Of a DNA stretch of 64,000 bases, positions 18,249-27,374 are shown piece by piece. The DNA is taken from the NCBI RefSeq assembly GCF_001424305.1, contig NZ_LMPD01000002.1:688280-752279 (forward strand), in the 5' to 3' direction. Every line of letters begins with the position of its first letter. Within the stretch, counting starts at the first letter, position 1. Position numbers and translations under genes: made by a program. The notes beneath the pieces were generated by a model. The model worked only from the letters and a program-made list of their open reading frames with translations. It searched no databases and was not told the origin of the DNA. The stretch is from Pedobacter sp. Leaf176 (lineage in GTDB: Bacteria; Bacteroidota; Bacteroidia; Sphingobacteriales; Sphingobacteriaceae).

Positions 18249-19244
18249 TTAGTCTTCCTTACATGTGTTTCCTCCTTTTAAAAAAATAGTTTGATTATTT
18301 TGGTTTATCTTGATGTTCATCACAGTTTGTATTGTCTTTAATATTGCCGCCAAATCTTTGTGTTCAAATCTTGCAGTTAGTGTACACGAGGAATGCGGAT
18401 AGGCAGAGGTATCAAACTTCACATTGAATCTTCTTGATAGCGTGAATAACACTTCCCCCATTGGTGTTTGCTCAAAAATTAGTGTACCGTTTTTCCAGTC
18501 ATCTGCGCCTGTAGCGGTGTATAGCGCTTTCGAAAAAGTTTTTGCCAGCGTATCAAAAGTTAAGATATTATTGGCTGCTAAAAAGATCGGTTGAGACTTA
18601 TCCTCTTTTTTTAAAACGCCGACCTTACCCGATTTTACAAAAACCTGAATACGACTTTCGTTTTTATATGCCCTGACGTTAAAGCTGGTACCATAAACGA
18701 CTGTTCTTATTTTGCCGCTTTCCACTACAAAAGGCTGTTTATTTTGGTGGATAACATCAAAGAAAGCCTCGCCCGATAGTTGAACCAAACGCTTGTCGCT
18801 TTTAGAAAAATCTTTATTATACCTGATGCTGGTACCTGAATTGAGCAGAACAGTTGAACGATCCGGAAGCGTAACAGACAACATTTTTCCAAACGCAGCA
18901 GTTTCTGTTGTCCACTCGGCTACGGGTTCTGATTTAATGCTGTCGATGAAGTTAATGCCGAAAATAATTAGCGCAGCAACAGATGCGGCTGCAATTCCAT
19001 ACATCCAAGTGAAATTTAATTTCACTTTACGACCCGTAAATTTTGAATTAGCCGCAAGGTCAGGGATTTCCAGTGCTTCCTCTGGCTTCAGTTGTGCGCT
19101 AAGTTGCCAAAGCATGGCACTTTCATGATATATTTTTTCATTTTCTTCACTTTCAGAAAGCCATAAATCCAATTCCTTTTTCGAGGCGCTGGTTTCCGTA
19201 TCACTTAGCCTCTTAATAATAATGTTCCAAATTTCTTCTTTCAT
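18249..19244 (-). CDS. FecR-family anti-sigma factor
   Basis: The 331-residue single-pass membrane protein has an N-terminal cytoplasmic sigma-binding part (1-75), a transmembrane helix at about 79-100 (MYGIAAASVAALIIFGINFI), a periplasmic FecR domain (about 110-215, FGKMLSVTLPDRSTVLLNSG and LSGEAFFDV) and a C-terminal DUF4974 domain (about 250-325). It should relay receptor occupancy to the ECF sigma encoded 59 nt upstream. The gap to the receptor gene is 74 nt. Confidence 0.95.
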   Translation of the reverse strand: MKEEIWNIIIKRLSDTETSASKKELDLWLSESEENEKIYHESAMLWQLSAQLKPEEALEIPDLAANSKFTGRKVKLNFTWMYGIAAASVAALIIFGINFIDSIKSEPVAEWTTETAAFGKMLSVTLPDRSTVLLNSGTSIRYNKDFSKSDKRLVQLSGEAFFDVIHQNKQPFVVESGKIRTVVYGTSFNVRAYKNESRIQVFVKSGKVGVLKKEDKSQPIFLAANNILTFDTLAKTFSKALYTATGADDWKNGTLIFEQTPMGEVLFTLSRRFNVKFDTSAYPHSSCTLTARFEHKDLAAILKTIQTVMNIKINQNNQTIFLKGGNTCKED

Positions 19245-19303
19245 AGAGATGTTTCTTCATGAGTAAAGACACATCTGAAAGCAAAAAACACGGGCTGTTT
19301 AAG

Positions 19304-19864
19304 TTAAGCTTCTGTTAAGTGTTGGTTAAAAAATTGGTGACAGTTTTCATGAATGAATTTCATACTTTTCGCCAGGTGATCTTCAACCGTTCGGGAAGAA
19401 ATTTGAAGTAATTCTGCTATTTCCTGACAATTAAAGCCTTCTATGCGGTGTAATCTAAAAACAAGCTGTCTTTTCTCAGGAAGTTTTGAAATCAGTTTTT
19501 TAAGATAAATCAGCTGTTCAGATTCTTCCGCTAAAAAATCAATTGATTGAGAGTTGTCGGACAATATAGTAAGTTGCCCGCTGTCAAAATAGCTTATTCT
19601 TTTCTTGCTTTGGCTAGTAATGTAATTAAGGGAAGCATTTTTAACCGATTTAAACAAATAGGCTTTCGTATCATCCATTTGATAAGCATTACTCCAAATT
19701 TTTAAGAATACATCATTAACAATACCGGAAGATATTTCATCATCGTTCAAAAAATAGTTTGCGTAGTTTTTTAAAAGCGGAGCCCAACGTTTATACAACA
19801 ATTCCACCCCCGGGTAGTCCTGTTTTACGTCTTTTTCCTTTCCAATTTTGATAAGCGCTTTCAA
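19304..19864 (-). CDS. ECF RNA polymerase sigma factor (FecI-like, Bacteroidota expansion type)
   Basis: The 186-residue protein has region 2 (about 22-90, LLYKRWAPLLKNYANYFLND and KAYLFKSVKNASLNYI) and region 4 (about 125-175, LPEKRQLVFRLHRIEGFNCQ then the ISSRTVEDHLAKSMKFI helix-turn-helix). There is no region 3, as expected for an ECF factor. With FecR and the STN receptor it forms a cell-surface signalling trio, presumably transcribing the receptor and phosphatase genes. Confidence 0.95.
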   Translation of the reverse strand: MKALIKIGKEKDVKQDYPGVELLYKRWAPLLKNYANYFLNDDEISSGIVNDVFLKIWSNAYQMDDTKAYLFKSVKNASLNYITSQSKKRISYFDSGQLTILSDNSQSIDFLAEESEQLIYLKKLISKLPEKRQLVFRLHRIEGFNCQEIAELLQISSRTVEDHLAKSMKFIHENCHQFFNQHLTEA

Positions 19865-20107
19865 CTGATGATTAATCTGTTCAAAGTATGCAAGAAAATA
19901 TTAATACCGTATTAAAAGAATGTTATGCTATAGCACAAATACTATTAAAAATTATCTGTTACCAGGGATTTGCACCATTAGATACAGCAGTTTCGTTTCT
20001 GTCTATCACCGAAAAGTAGCCATAAAGATAGTTTAAAACATAAACAACATGCTAATTATTGGCCTGTCAAAATACCCCCTTAAGTAAACTGGAGATCTAA
20101 ATAAAAA

Positions 20108-20977
20108 CTAAAGCAGGCTATCCGTAGCAGTTGAAAAGTCGAACTCCCGGAGATTGACAACCCTATTCTGGGTGATGCCTTTTTTACTACCGGTAGTAGC
20201 GCCAAAGAAAGTTATCTTCTTAGATACCCAGCCTGAACTTGAAGGATAGAAATCCACGTCTATGGCATTTTTTCCGCTTATAAAAGTTAAGGATAGTTTT
20301 TTTTCGTCAGCCTGACGGATTCGAAGGAAGTTCACTTCATAACATTTGTTTATCACCAGGCGGTTGTCTCCAGAAACGACTTTTAAGCAATTTCCATCTT
20401 CCACTAATGCCTCAAGTTTTTGGCCCGGCACCTTTTGCTTCTGCTGCTTTACGGCAACCATTAATGTATCTGTAGCCGTTAAGACATTGCTTTGAGGTGA
20501 ATAACCATTATAGATACGGACCCACTTTCCATTATTAGATTTTAAAAGCCGGGTAAAGGCGATCAGGTTGTGCTTCTCCTTTTCGATAATCCCTTCTTCT
20601 GTTTCCATAGCAGCATGGTACAATTGCGCTTTGGGATAATCATTATATCTGTCTCTGTAAAACAGGAGATTTATTTGTGTAACCTCTGGAGGCAATGTCT
20701 TCGGGTATATTCCATCAGTGAATGTAAAAAGCCTTGATTTGATAACTTCCGGACTAAGCTTATCACTTCCACTTACTTTGAAATATTGAACAGTCCGGTT
20801 TGTGCCCAGCAATTTTAAATCTATATTTTTTAATGACATTAACTCCGCATTCAAATCCTTATCAAGTGCAATGATTTTAAACTCACCACTACCACAGCCG
20901 TATAATGTAGTAATAAAGATAAGGAGAATTGGATTCGTCCAGCGTAGACTGATGAGCTTAAACATTGTATTATACAT
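20108..20977 (-). CDS. Lipoprotein of unknown function
   Basis: The 289-residue protein has an N-terminal hydrophobic helix ending in a lipobox (TTLYGCGSGE, Cys28), so it is probably a membrane lipoprotein. The mature part is beta-rich, with no recognised catalytic motif. A second ATG four codons in (20965) is an equally good start. It lies on the same strand as the sigma cassette but is separated from the sigma gene by 243 nt, so it is not clearly linked. I do not recognise the family. Confidence 0.7.
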   Translation of the reverse strand: MYNTMFKLISLRWTNPILLIFITTLYGCGSGEFKIIALDKDLNAELMSLKNIDLKLLGTNRTVQYFKVSGSDKLSPEVIKSRLFTFTDGIYPKTLPPEVTQINLLFYRDRYNDYPKAQLYHAAMETEEGIIEKEKHNLIAFTRLLKSNNGKWVRIYNGYSPQSNVLTATDTLMVAVKQQKQKVPGQKLEALVEDGNCLKVVSGDNRLVINKCYEVNFLRIRQADEKKLSLTFISGKNAIDVDFYPSSSGWVSKKITFFGATTGSKKGITQNRVVNLREFDFSTATDSLL

Positions 20978-20997
20978 ATTTTCCGGAATCTAAAATA

Positions 20998-21123
20998 CTA
21001 ATAAAATTCAGTTGTACATGTATGTCCCACACGGTCATGATCAATCTGTTGAATTAATTGCACTTTAGAAAATTCGTTTAATCCAACAACTCTTAACAGT
21101 TCCTGTAGTTGTTGAGCATTCAT
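20998..21123 (-). CDS. Possible small peptide gene (41 aa)
   Basis: An ATG-initiated ORF of 41 codons plus stop ends 20 nt upstream of the lipoprotein ORF on the same strand. The peptide begins MNAQQLQELLRVVGLNEF and ends GHTCTTEFY, with a hydrophilic helical N-terminal half and a single Cys near the end. The layout recalls a leader-plus-core precursor or a small regulatory peptide, but no modification enzyme is nearby. Coding status is unproven. Confidence 0.35.
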   Translation of the reverse strand: MNAQQLQELLRVVGLNEFSKVQLIQQIDHDRVGHTCTTEFY

Positions 21124-21524
21124 ATTTTAAAATAAATTTGATGAACTACATCCCATAGATTTAAAAAAAGGAAATTCCATAGGCTGTTCAAAGTTCGGGC
21201 GAATCTTCGCCAGATTATAAATGATAAAAAGAAAAACTGCATAAATCAGGTTGGATAACTATTATCAAACCTGATTTCCGCTGTAATTATAAAAAAAATT
21301 CTTCTTACCAATTATTGCGAACAGCATAATTTCTTAAACCTTTATTTGTATCAAGCCGATTAACAATAAGTTATAACTTTAAATAAGTCAGTTCGGCCTG
21401 GCGGCTTAGGTTCGAAATGGAAACCAAAAATTAAATTAAGAGCCACCTAAAATAATCGGCAGCGATGTATATCTCTAAACTAAAACGAAATGAATAATGT
21501 TTTAAGTTATATACTTTATCGTGA
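21124..21524. other. Intergenic region with one isolated hairpin
   Basis: About 400 nt separate the putative peptide gene from cyanophycinase. AAATCAGGTT (21243-21252) pairs perfectly with AACCTGATTT (21268-21277), but no T-run follows on either strand, so it is not a clear terminator. Nothing else is recognised. Confidence 0.45.
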
Positions 21525-22373
21525 ATGAAACAAAAAGACACATCAGCATGCCCTGTTCCCAGGGGTAAGCTTATCATTATTGGCGGTGCAGAGAATAAGT
21601 CTGCCGAAGGGCCAAGTAAAGAGATTGATAAAAATATTCTCCAGGAATTTATTGAATTGTGTGGGAAACAACCGATTATTGAGCTTATTACAACTGCCGG
21701 AAGCGAAGCTATCGAGGAGACCTACACTGAATACGCCGATATTTTCAAGAGCCTCGGCGCAAAATCAACCGGCCATATCCACCATAATCAGCGGGCCGAT
21801 GAATTTGACGAGATTTATGAGCGTGTCGAGAAAGCGAACGGCATCTTCTTTTCCGGCGGAGACCAGTTAAAGTTAACGGCTATATATGGAGGAACGGAAT
21901 TGATGTCTCTAATCAAAGAGCGATACATACACGATAAACTTGTTATAGGCGGTACAAGCGCAGGCGCAATGGCAATGTCGACACCAATGATTTTTGATGG
22001 CACCGGCGTTGAAGAAATGGTTGCGGCAGGCGTGAAAGTGACCACTGGTTTTGAATTTCTGAAAGATGTATGCATCGACACCCATTTTGTACACCGGGGG
22101 CGCTTTGTCAGAATGGCTCAGGTAATTGCGACGAATCCTGCTTCCATTGGTATTGGCATTGAGGAAGATACAGCCATTATAATTCATGAAGGACGAAGTG
22201 CACAAGTGGTCGGCAGCGGCGTCGTAATAATTATAGATGGGCAACATAGTAAGGGAAGTAACATTACCTCATTTAATGATGATAAAAGAATAACAGTCCG
22301 TGATCTTCGCGTATCGATACTTTCGAAGGGTGAAGACTTTCTTATTCCTGACAGAAATCCACCACACATTTAA
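21525..22373 (+). CDS. cphB: Cyanophycinase (S51 serine peptidase family)
   Basis: The 282-residue protein matches the usual cyanophycinase length. Motifs are KLIIIGGAENK at 15-25, GIFFSGGDQLKL at 106-117 and the nucleophile loop GGTSAGAM with Ser145, followed by IDTHFVHRGRFVRM and GIGIEEDTA. The enzyme cleaves beta-Asp-Arg dipeptides from cyanophycin. There is no signal peptide, so it acts on intracellular polymer. No cyanophycin synthetase or isoaspartyl dipeptidase gene is in the window. Confidence 0.93.
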   Translation: MKQKDTSACPVPRGKLIIIGGAENKSAEGPSKEIDKNILQEFIELCGKQPIIELITTAGSEAIEETYTEYADIFKSLGAKSTGHIHHNQRADEFDEIYERVEKANGIFFSGGDQLKLTAIYGGTELMSLIKERYIHDKLVIGGTSAGAMAMSTPMIFDGTGVEEMVAAGVKVTTGFEFLKDVCIDTHFVHRGRFVRMAQVIATNPASIGIGIEEDTAIIIHEGRSAQVVGSGVVIIIDGQHSKGSNITSFNDDKRITVRDLRVSILSKGEDFLIPDRNPPHI

Positions 22374-22408
22374 TATATTAATTGTTAACCACACGTAGCT
22401 TTAAAAGC

Positions 22409-22444
22409 AGAAAAGCTTCCTGGCATTAGCCAAAAAGCTTTTCT
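22409..22444. terminator. Hairpin between convergent genes, probable bidirectional terminator
   Basis: AGAAAAGCTT (22409-22418) pairs with AAGCTTTTCT (22435-22444) between the stops of cyanophycinase and the metalloprotease. There is no pure T-run, so termination is inferred mainly from position. Confidence 0.45.
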
Positions 22445-22466
22445 ACGTAACTTAAACTTAACTTAT

Positions 22467-25040
22467 TTATTTTTTTACATCCAAGGCATCATCTATTCTG
22501 CTTGCTAAATCTTCTAAATGATATTTACTTAAACCCGTTGCAGAATTTGCGCTGTTTTTGATCATCGCATCCAATTCTTTCAACTCACCTTTAACAACAG
22601 ACAATGCATCACTTTGCGACGCTGTAAGGCCACCTTGTGTGGCACCACCCCTACCGCCGCCGGCAAGTATCACATTTATAGCGGTTGGCATCGCTGAAGG
22701 TTTAACAATCGAAATCAATTTATCAACATAGAGTTTTTGAAGGTTTCTTCTATACACATCAATTGGCTGGTTTGATTTCAGCTCCGTAAAAATCGAAGCA
22801 TTTAAGTCGGTAAACAAATCAGTTATTTTATAAGCATTATTACCATCAGCTGCTTCTGCAGAAATTAACTTAGTTAACGTACTCGTACCTAATAACCTAT
22901 TGATTGTAGTATTCTGCAATCTGCCAACAACTTCTAAACCATTCTCATCGATGTTATCTAAAATTGGTTTGTTGATTAACCATGTAGGCGTTTTAAATAA
23001 CTGAACATCTAAAAAGTTCATGGCTTCTTTTTGTGTTGCAGCCGGCGTACGCTCATAAACCGGTCCTGTTTGTTCTACTGTTTTAGGATTTTCATAAACG
23101 CCTCCGATATTTTTAGCCACATGCCCCATGTAGCGACCGAATTGAGTGGTCAGCTGACCATACATATTGGAGAGATTATCATAACCATCAGCAGGCTCTT
23201 TTGTCCACACAGGTAAATTGCTCAGTATAACCTTTAGGTTTTTAATACCATATGTACTTGCTATCATCGCATTATCTGATAAATCTTCATTTTGCGAATG
23301 CGGATCATCTGGGTTGGTTTCAGTGCCGAACCATAATCTCCGGTTTTTTGAAGACTCGATGGTCATTTTGTTTAGAATCGGAACTTCTTGTTGCGCATTT
23401 TTTGTTTCGGGAAAATATTTGTAGCCCCACTCAATTGCCCATTTATCGTAATCACCAATTCGGGGGTATAAACCTTTCGATGAAATATTATCCTCTGGTT
23501 GCGCAACATAGTTAAAACGGGCATAATCCATAATAGATGGTGTATGTCCGTTGGCTTCAACCCATTTTTTATCTCTTAGCATTTCAGTAGGAACAGTAGA
23601 ACTAGAGCCATAATTGTGGCGTAAACCTAAAGTGTGACCAACTTCATGAGACGAAACAAAACGAATTAGATCGCCCATTAATTCATCGCTGAAGGTCATT
23701 TTGCGAGCTCTTGGATCAACAGCTGCAGTTTGAATCATGTACCAGTCGTGAACCAGTTTTTGCACATTGTGGAACCAGTTGATGTGACTCTCCATAATTT
23801 CACCACTACGCGGGTCGGAAATACTTGGTCCGCTGGCATTAGCAATTTCTGAGGGTTTATAAACGATTGCCGAGTGACGTGCATCATCAATGCTCCAGGT
23901 AGAATCCTGTTTATAAGTTGGCGCCTCTTTCGCCATGATTGCATTTTTAAAACCTGCCTTTTCAAAAGCTTTAGCCCAATCATCAACACCTGCTTTTAAA
24001 TAAGGTACCCATTTTTTTGGGGTAGCCGGGTCGATATAAAATATAATCGGCTTAATCGGTTCCACTAATTCTCCACGTTTGTATTTCGCCAGATCTTGTG
24101 GTTTAGGCTCTAACCGCCATCTTTTAATCAACTCAATTTCTTTAACACCCTGAGGATTTAAATCGAAATCTGTATAGCCCACTGCAAAATAACCCACACG
24201 AGGATCAAAATATCGCGCCTTCATAGGCACCTTTGGGAGAATAACCAATGAAGTATTCAATTCAATGGTTGATGAACCAGCTGAAGCACCGCCACCCATT
24301 GCTGCAGGAGCACCACCACCAAAAGGGTTTGGAGCTGCAGTTAAGCTATACGTTTTGACTGTATTAATCTCCACATTCATTGGAAAGCTCCTTAAAGCTA
24401 CAACATAACTTCTGTCAGCAAGCTGCGCACCTAATCTGAAACGCGTTTTTGAAGCAGGAGAACTAAAGTAGAAAATATCATTGTCGCTGTTCAAATAATC
24501 AGTTACATCAATAACACTACCTCTTTTATCAGGTGTATAAGCTGCTATGTTAAATGAAGCTGCAATGGCCTGTATATTTGAATTTTTTAACGATTGGTAC
24601 ATCGAAGTTGTACTATCCGGACCATAAGTTCTGTAACTTATTTTACGCATGAAAATGCGGTTATTCGGACCTTTTTCAAAACGAATAACGGCACTTCCGA
24701 TTTGATCACCGGCATAACCCTGAACAGCCCTTACTTCAGCACCTGATTTTGATATACGGCTAACTACCAAAATATCTCTTCCTAAGGTTGTATCCGCAAT
24801 TTCAAAGAAGAATTTATCTTCCAGCTTATGCGTGGTTATCATACCTCTTCTGGTCGAGGTTTTACTTGTGATAACCTGGTCGTAAGGTTTTGGTTGTGCT
24901 CTAATGCCCGAACCCAGGGCTGCGCCGGGCGCTCTTCTGGCAGAGTCGGTTGTTGCAACCGCTCCTCCTGGCCTTACCTGTGCCTGGACACAGGTAATAG
25001 CAGAAACAGCAAATAAAATGCTGAGTAAATTTTTCTTCAT
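22467..25040 (-). CDS. Exported zinc metalloprotease (DUF5117/DUF5118 type)
   Basis: The 857-residue protein has a signal peptide (MKKNLLSILFAVSAITCVQA). The N-terminal half (about 50-330) carries the DUF5118/DUF5117 region, and the central peptidase domain has an extended zinc site HEVGHTLGLRH (His465, Glu466, His469, His475), of the metzincin HExxHxxGxxH form. A helical C-terminal region follows. The family is widespread in Bacteroidota and probably periplasmic or surface-located; substrates are unknown. A Gly/Ala-rich linker (about 238-256) is present. It appears to be a single-gene unit. Confidence 0.92.
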   Translation of the reverse strand: MKKNLLSILFAVSAITCVQAQVRPGGAVATTDSARRAPGAALGSGIRAQPKPYDQVITSKTSTRRGMITTHKLEDKFFFEIADTTLGRDILVVSRISKSGAEVRAVQGYAGDQIGSAVIRFEKGPNNRIFMRKISYRTYGPDSTTSMYQSLKNSNIQAIAASFNIAAYTPDKRGSVIDVTDYLNSDNDIFYFSSPASKTRFRLGAQLADRSYVVALRSFPMNVEINTVKTYSLTAAPNPFGGGAPAAMGGGASAGSSTIELNTSLVILPKVPMKARYFDPRVGYFAVGYTDFDLNPQGVKEIELIKRWRLEPKPQDLAKYKRGELVEPIKPIIFYIDPATPKKWVPYLKAGVDDWAKAFEKAGFKNAIMAKEAPTYKQDSTWSIDDARHSAIVYKPSEIANASGPSISDPRSGEIMESHINWFHNVQKLVHDWYMIQTAAVDPRARKMTFSDELMGDLIRFVSSHEVGHTLGLRHNYGSSSTVPTEMLRDKKWVEANGHTPSIMDYARFNYVAQPEDNISSKGLYPRIGDYDKWAIEWGYKYFPETKNAQQEVPILNKMTIESSKNRRLWFGTETNPDDPHSQNEDLSDNAMIASTYGIKNLKVILSNLPVWTKEPADGYDNLSNMYGQLTTQFGRYMGHVAKNIGGVYENPKTVEQTGPVYERTPAATQKEAMNFLDVQLFKTPTWLINKPILDNIDENGLEVVGRLQNTTINRLLGTSTLTKLISAEAADGNNAYKITDLFTDLNASIFTELKSNQPIDVYRRNLQKLYVDKLISIVKPSAMPTAINVILAGGGRGGATQGGLTASQSDALSVVKGELKELDAMIKNSANSATGLSKYHLEDLASRIDDALDVKK

Positions 25041-25157
25041 AACAAATTAGTTGATTTGACCGTAAATATAGGCTGCAAGCGGGTTTTGATATTGTATTTG
25101 AAATAACTTTTAAGTTACAAACGCTTAATTTATTTAGTTTTAACTATAAAAATAATT

Positions 25158-25517
25158 TTATAACGAGAATTCTGGATTTTCTATCAAGCCAATTACGTTT
25201 CCGAAGGGATCAAAAATGCTTCCGACCCAAATTGAACCTCCAACATTATTAGGTTGCTCATGAATTTCGATTTCCAGTGTTGCAAAACGTCTAAAAGTTT
25301 CTTTGATGTCCTTAACGCCCCAATACGTTATGGAGTGGTTACCGTTACTAAAACCAGAATCGTCTGGATTTAAACCCAATTCGAATCCACCAACATTATA
25401 GCCAACATAATATGGTTCATCGAAGTACGGCTCTATTTCGAATACGCTTTTATACCATTCTTTCGCGGCTGTTAAATCGCCTACATAATAAACTATTGTT
25501 CTTAATCCTTGTAGCAT
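25158..25517 (-). CDS. VOC-superfamily (glyoxalase-like) protein
   Basis: The 119-residue protein is a single vicinal-oxygen-chelate domain: MLQGLRTIVYYVGDLTAAKEWYKSVF at the start and IFDPFGNVIGLIENP at the end, the usual metal-ligand-bearing last strand. The substrate is unknown. It appears to be a single-gene unit, flanked upstream by low-complexity TTAAATTGGTTAA-type DNA. Confidence 0.85.
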   Translation of the reverse strand: MLQGLRTIVYYVGDLTAAKEWYKSVFEIEPYFDEPYYVGYNVGGFELGLNPDDSGFSNGNHSITYWGVKDIKETFRRFATLEIEIHEQPNNVGGSIWVGSIFDPFGNVIGLIENPEFSL

Positions 25518-25624
25518 ATTCGTTAATGTTTAAATTGGTTAATTCCTATATTGTTAAATTGATAAAATGATATGCATTATAATACATCAACCGATGCTGA
25601 GATTAACCAGTTTAACAATTTAAA

Positions 25625-26647
25625 TTAATGTAGTATCTTAAAAATAAGTTCTTTATAGAGTTCTCCATCATTGACATTTCCACTGCTATTTAAGCCTTTA
25701 CTTTTTAAATCATACTCACGAAGTAGCGCTATCACCTGGAAAACTTTTCCGGTGTTGTAATTTCTTGCGGCAACTTCGTAGTCTTTAATGAAAAAAGGGG
25801 GCACACCCAGTGCCGATGCAGCATCCGCTTTATTTTGAACGTAATGATATTTTAAAAGCTTAGTAAAATAACCGCCTAAATTTGCCAATACCATAACAGT
25901 TGGATTAGCCTTGGGGTTACTTGCAAAATAATCTATAATTTGATTGCATTTTAAAATATTACGTACCGCCAAAGCTTTCTGAAGTTCAAATACATTATAC
26001 TCTTTGCTAATGCCGATGTTTTTTTGAACCAAATCAGTATTTATGGTTACTTCCCTGGAAACATTCAGCATCAATTTCTCGATCTCGTTTGCAATTTTAG
26101 ATAGGTCTGTCCCCAAATATTCAGCCATCAAGGCAGATGCCTGCTGGTCTATTTTATAGCCTTTTTCCTTTACAAAATCTTCAATCCAGGGCACCAGCTT
26201 GTAATCCCGAACGGAGTCTGATTGAAAGATCAGGCCACTTTTACTGATGGCTTTGTAAATCTTTTTCCTCTTGTCGAAATTGGCATATTTAAAGGCAAGA
26301 ACAAGAATTGTACTTGGTAATGGCTTTTCAAAATAGCTCAGAACAAATTCGGCTTCCTTACTGCTGCCTTCTTCCTTTGCCCATTTTAAATCCTGCGCCT
26401 CTTTAACTATCACAACCTGATAATCAGACATCATCGGGTACCGCTTTGCTGCTCCTAAAACCGTTGCCATATCGGTATCCTTTCCATATAAAACGGTTTG
26501 ATTGAAACCTTTTTCGGCATCACTAAGTAACTTATCTTCGATATAATCCGTTACCTGATCGATGTAGTATGATTCTTCCCCATGTAATAAATACACTGGT
26601 TTAAACTTACGGGCTTTAATATCTTTTATAATTTCGGCAGCAGTCAT
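25625..26647 (-). CDS. holA: DNA polymerase III subunit delta
   Basis: The 340-residue protein is the clamp-loader wrench subunit. The N-terminal AAA+-like domain has lost a true Walker A, as normal for delta (KPVYLLHGEESYYIDQVTDY). Segments YPMMSDYQVVIVKEAQDLKW, YKAISKSGLIFQSDSVRD, NEIEKLMLN and the C-terminal collar (LGGYFTKLLKYHYV) fit family order and length. It is divergent from the HSDR_N gene. Confidence 0.95.
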   Translation of the reverse strand: MTAAEIIKDIKARKFKPVYLLHGEESYYIDQVTDYIEDKLLSDAEKGFNQTVLYGKDTDMATVLGAAKRYPMMSDYQVVIVKEAQDLKWAKEEGSSKEAEFVLSYFEKPLPSTILVLAFKYANFDKRKKIYKAISKSGLIFQSDSVRDYKLVPWIEDFVKEKGYKIDQQASALMAEYLGTDLSKIANEIEKLMLNVSREVTINTDLVQKNIGISKEYNVFELQKALAVRNILKCNQIIDYFASNPKANPTVMVLANLGGYFTKLLKYHYVQNKADAASALGVPPFFIKDYEVAARNYNTGKVFQVIALLREYDLKSKGLNSSGNVNDGELYKELIFKILH

Positions 26648-26677
26648 TGCCGTAAAATTACAATTTAGCTTTTAGGA

Positions 26678-26711
26678 TTTGAGTAAATGTTTATAAACAA
26701 TATTAACTTTG
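26678..26711 (+). promoter_or_regulatory. Possible promoter for the HSDR_N gene
   Basis: TTTG (26678-26681) and TAACTTTG (26704-26711) are separated by 22 nt, slightly long for the Bacteroidota consensus. A low-complexity TTAATTGGTTAA-type stretch lies between the box and the ATG at 26772. Confidence 0.4.
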
Positions 26712-26771
26712 GCCATTGTTGTTTAATTGTTCAATTGGTTAATTGGTTAAATTGCTTAACCGAAAATTATA

Positions 26772-27230
26772 ATGTTTCATCCGACCCCATTAAATCTGCC
26801 TCCATATCCGTTTAAACTAACCCGGAAATATGATGTGGTTTTTATTTTTGATGAGTTGAGGAAGAAGCACTTGGTTTTAACACCTGAAGAATGGGTTCGT
26901 CAGCATTTTATACAGGATTTGATAGTAAACAAGAACTTTCCAAAAACTTTAATTCAAATTGAAGGCGGTTTGGTTTTAAATCAGCTTCAAAAGCGTAGTG
27001 ACATCTTAATTTACAATGCCAATGGGGAAAAACTGGTTCTCATTGAGTGCAAAGCGCCAGCAGTAAAAATCACACCGTCGGTTTTTGAACAGGCATCAAG
27101 GTATAACTCTGTGCATCAAGCCAAGTGGGTGGTGCTCACAAATGGCCTGCAGCATGTATATGCCAAAATGGATTTAGAGAAAGGACGATTCGTTTTTACA
27201 CCTGAGATGCCAAATTATTTAGATTTGTAG
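26772..27230 (+). CDS. Stand-alone type I restriction HsdR N-terminal-like nuclease domain
   Basis: The 152-residue protein consists only of the HSDR_N_2-type domain. A PD-(D/E)xK-like arrangement is visible: an Asp in RSDILIYNANGEKLVLIECK, with E-C-K as the E-x-K pair, followed by FEQASRYNSVHQAKWVVLTN. No helicase, methylase or specificity subunit is nearby, so it is not a working type I system. The function of the free domain in Bacteroidota is unknown; it might be a housekeeping nuclease or binding protein. Confidence 0.88.
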   Translation: MFHPTPLNLPPYPFKLTRKYDVVFIFDELRKKHLVLTPEEWVRQHFIQDLIVNKNFPKTLIQIEGGLVLNQLQKRSDILIYNANGEKLVLIECKAPAVKITPSVFEQASRYNSVHQAKWVVLTNGLQHVYAKMDLEKGRFVFTPEMPNYLDL

Positions 27231-27249
27231 GTTATTATAATCGACATGT

Positions 27250-27338
27250 CGTCATTTCGAGCGATGCCGAGAAATCTTTGAATTTTGTTACTGATTACAA
27301 AGATCTCTCCATTCCGCTTCACTCCAGTCGAAATGACG
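27250..27338. repeat. Palindromic intergenic repeat (REP-like long hairpin)
   Basis: CGTCATTTCGA (27250-27260) and TCGAAATGACG (27328-27338) are perfect inverted ends. An inner pair, GAGAAATCTTTG (from 27270) and CAAAGATCTCTC (ending 27310), pairs with one mismatch. It sits between the convergent HSDR_N and Gfo/Idh/MocA genes. Elements of this look recur in Bacteroidota genomes; copy number here cannot be tested. Confidence 0.75.
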
Positions 27339-27374
27339 ACTGCATTCGCAATTACTTGTAATTTAATTAGATGT

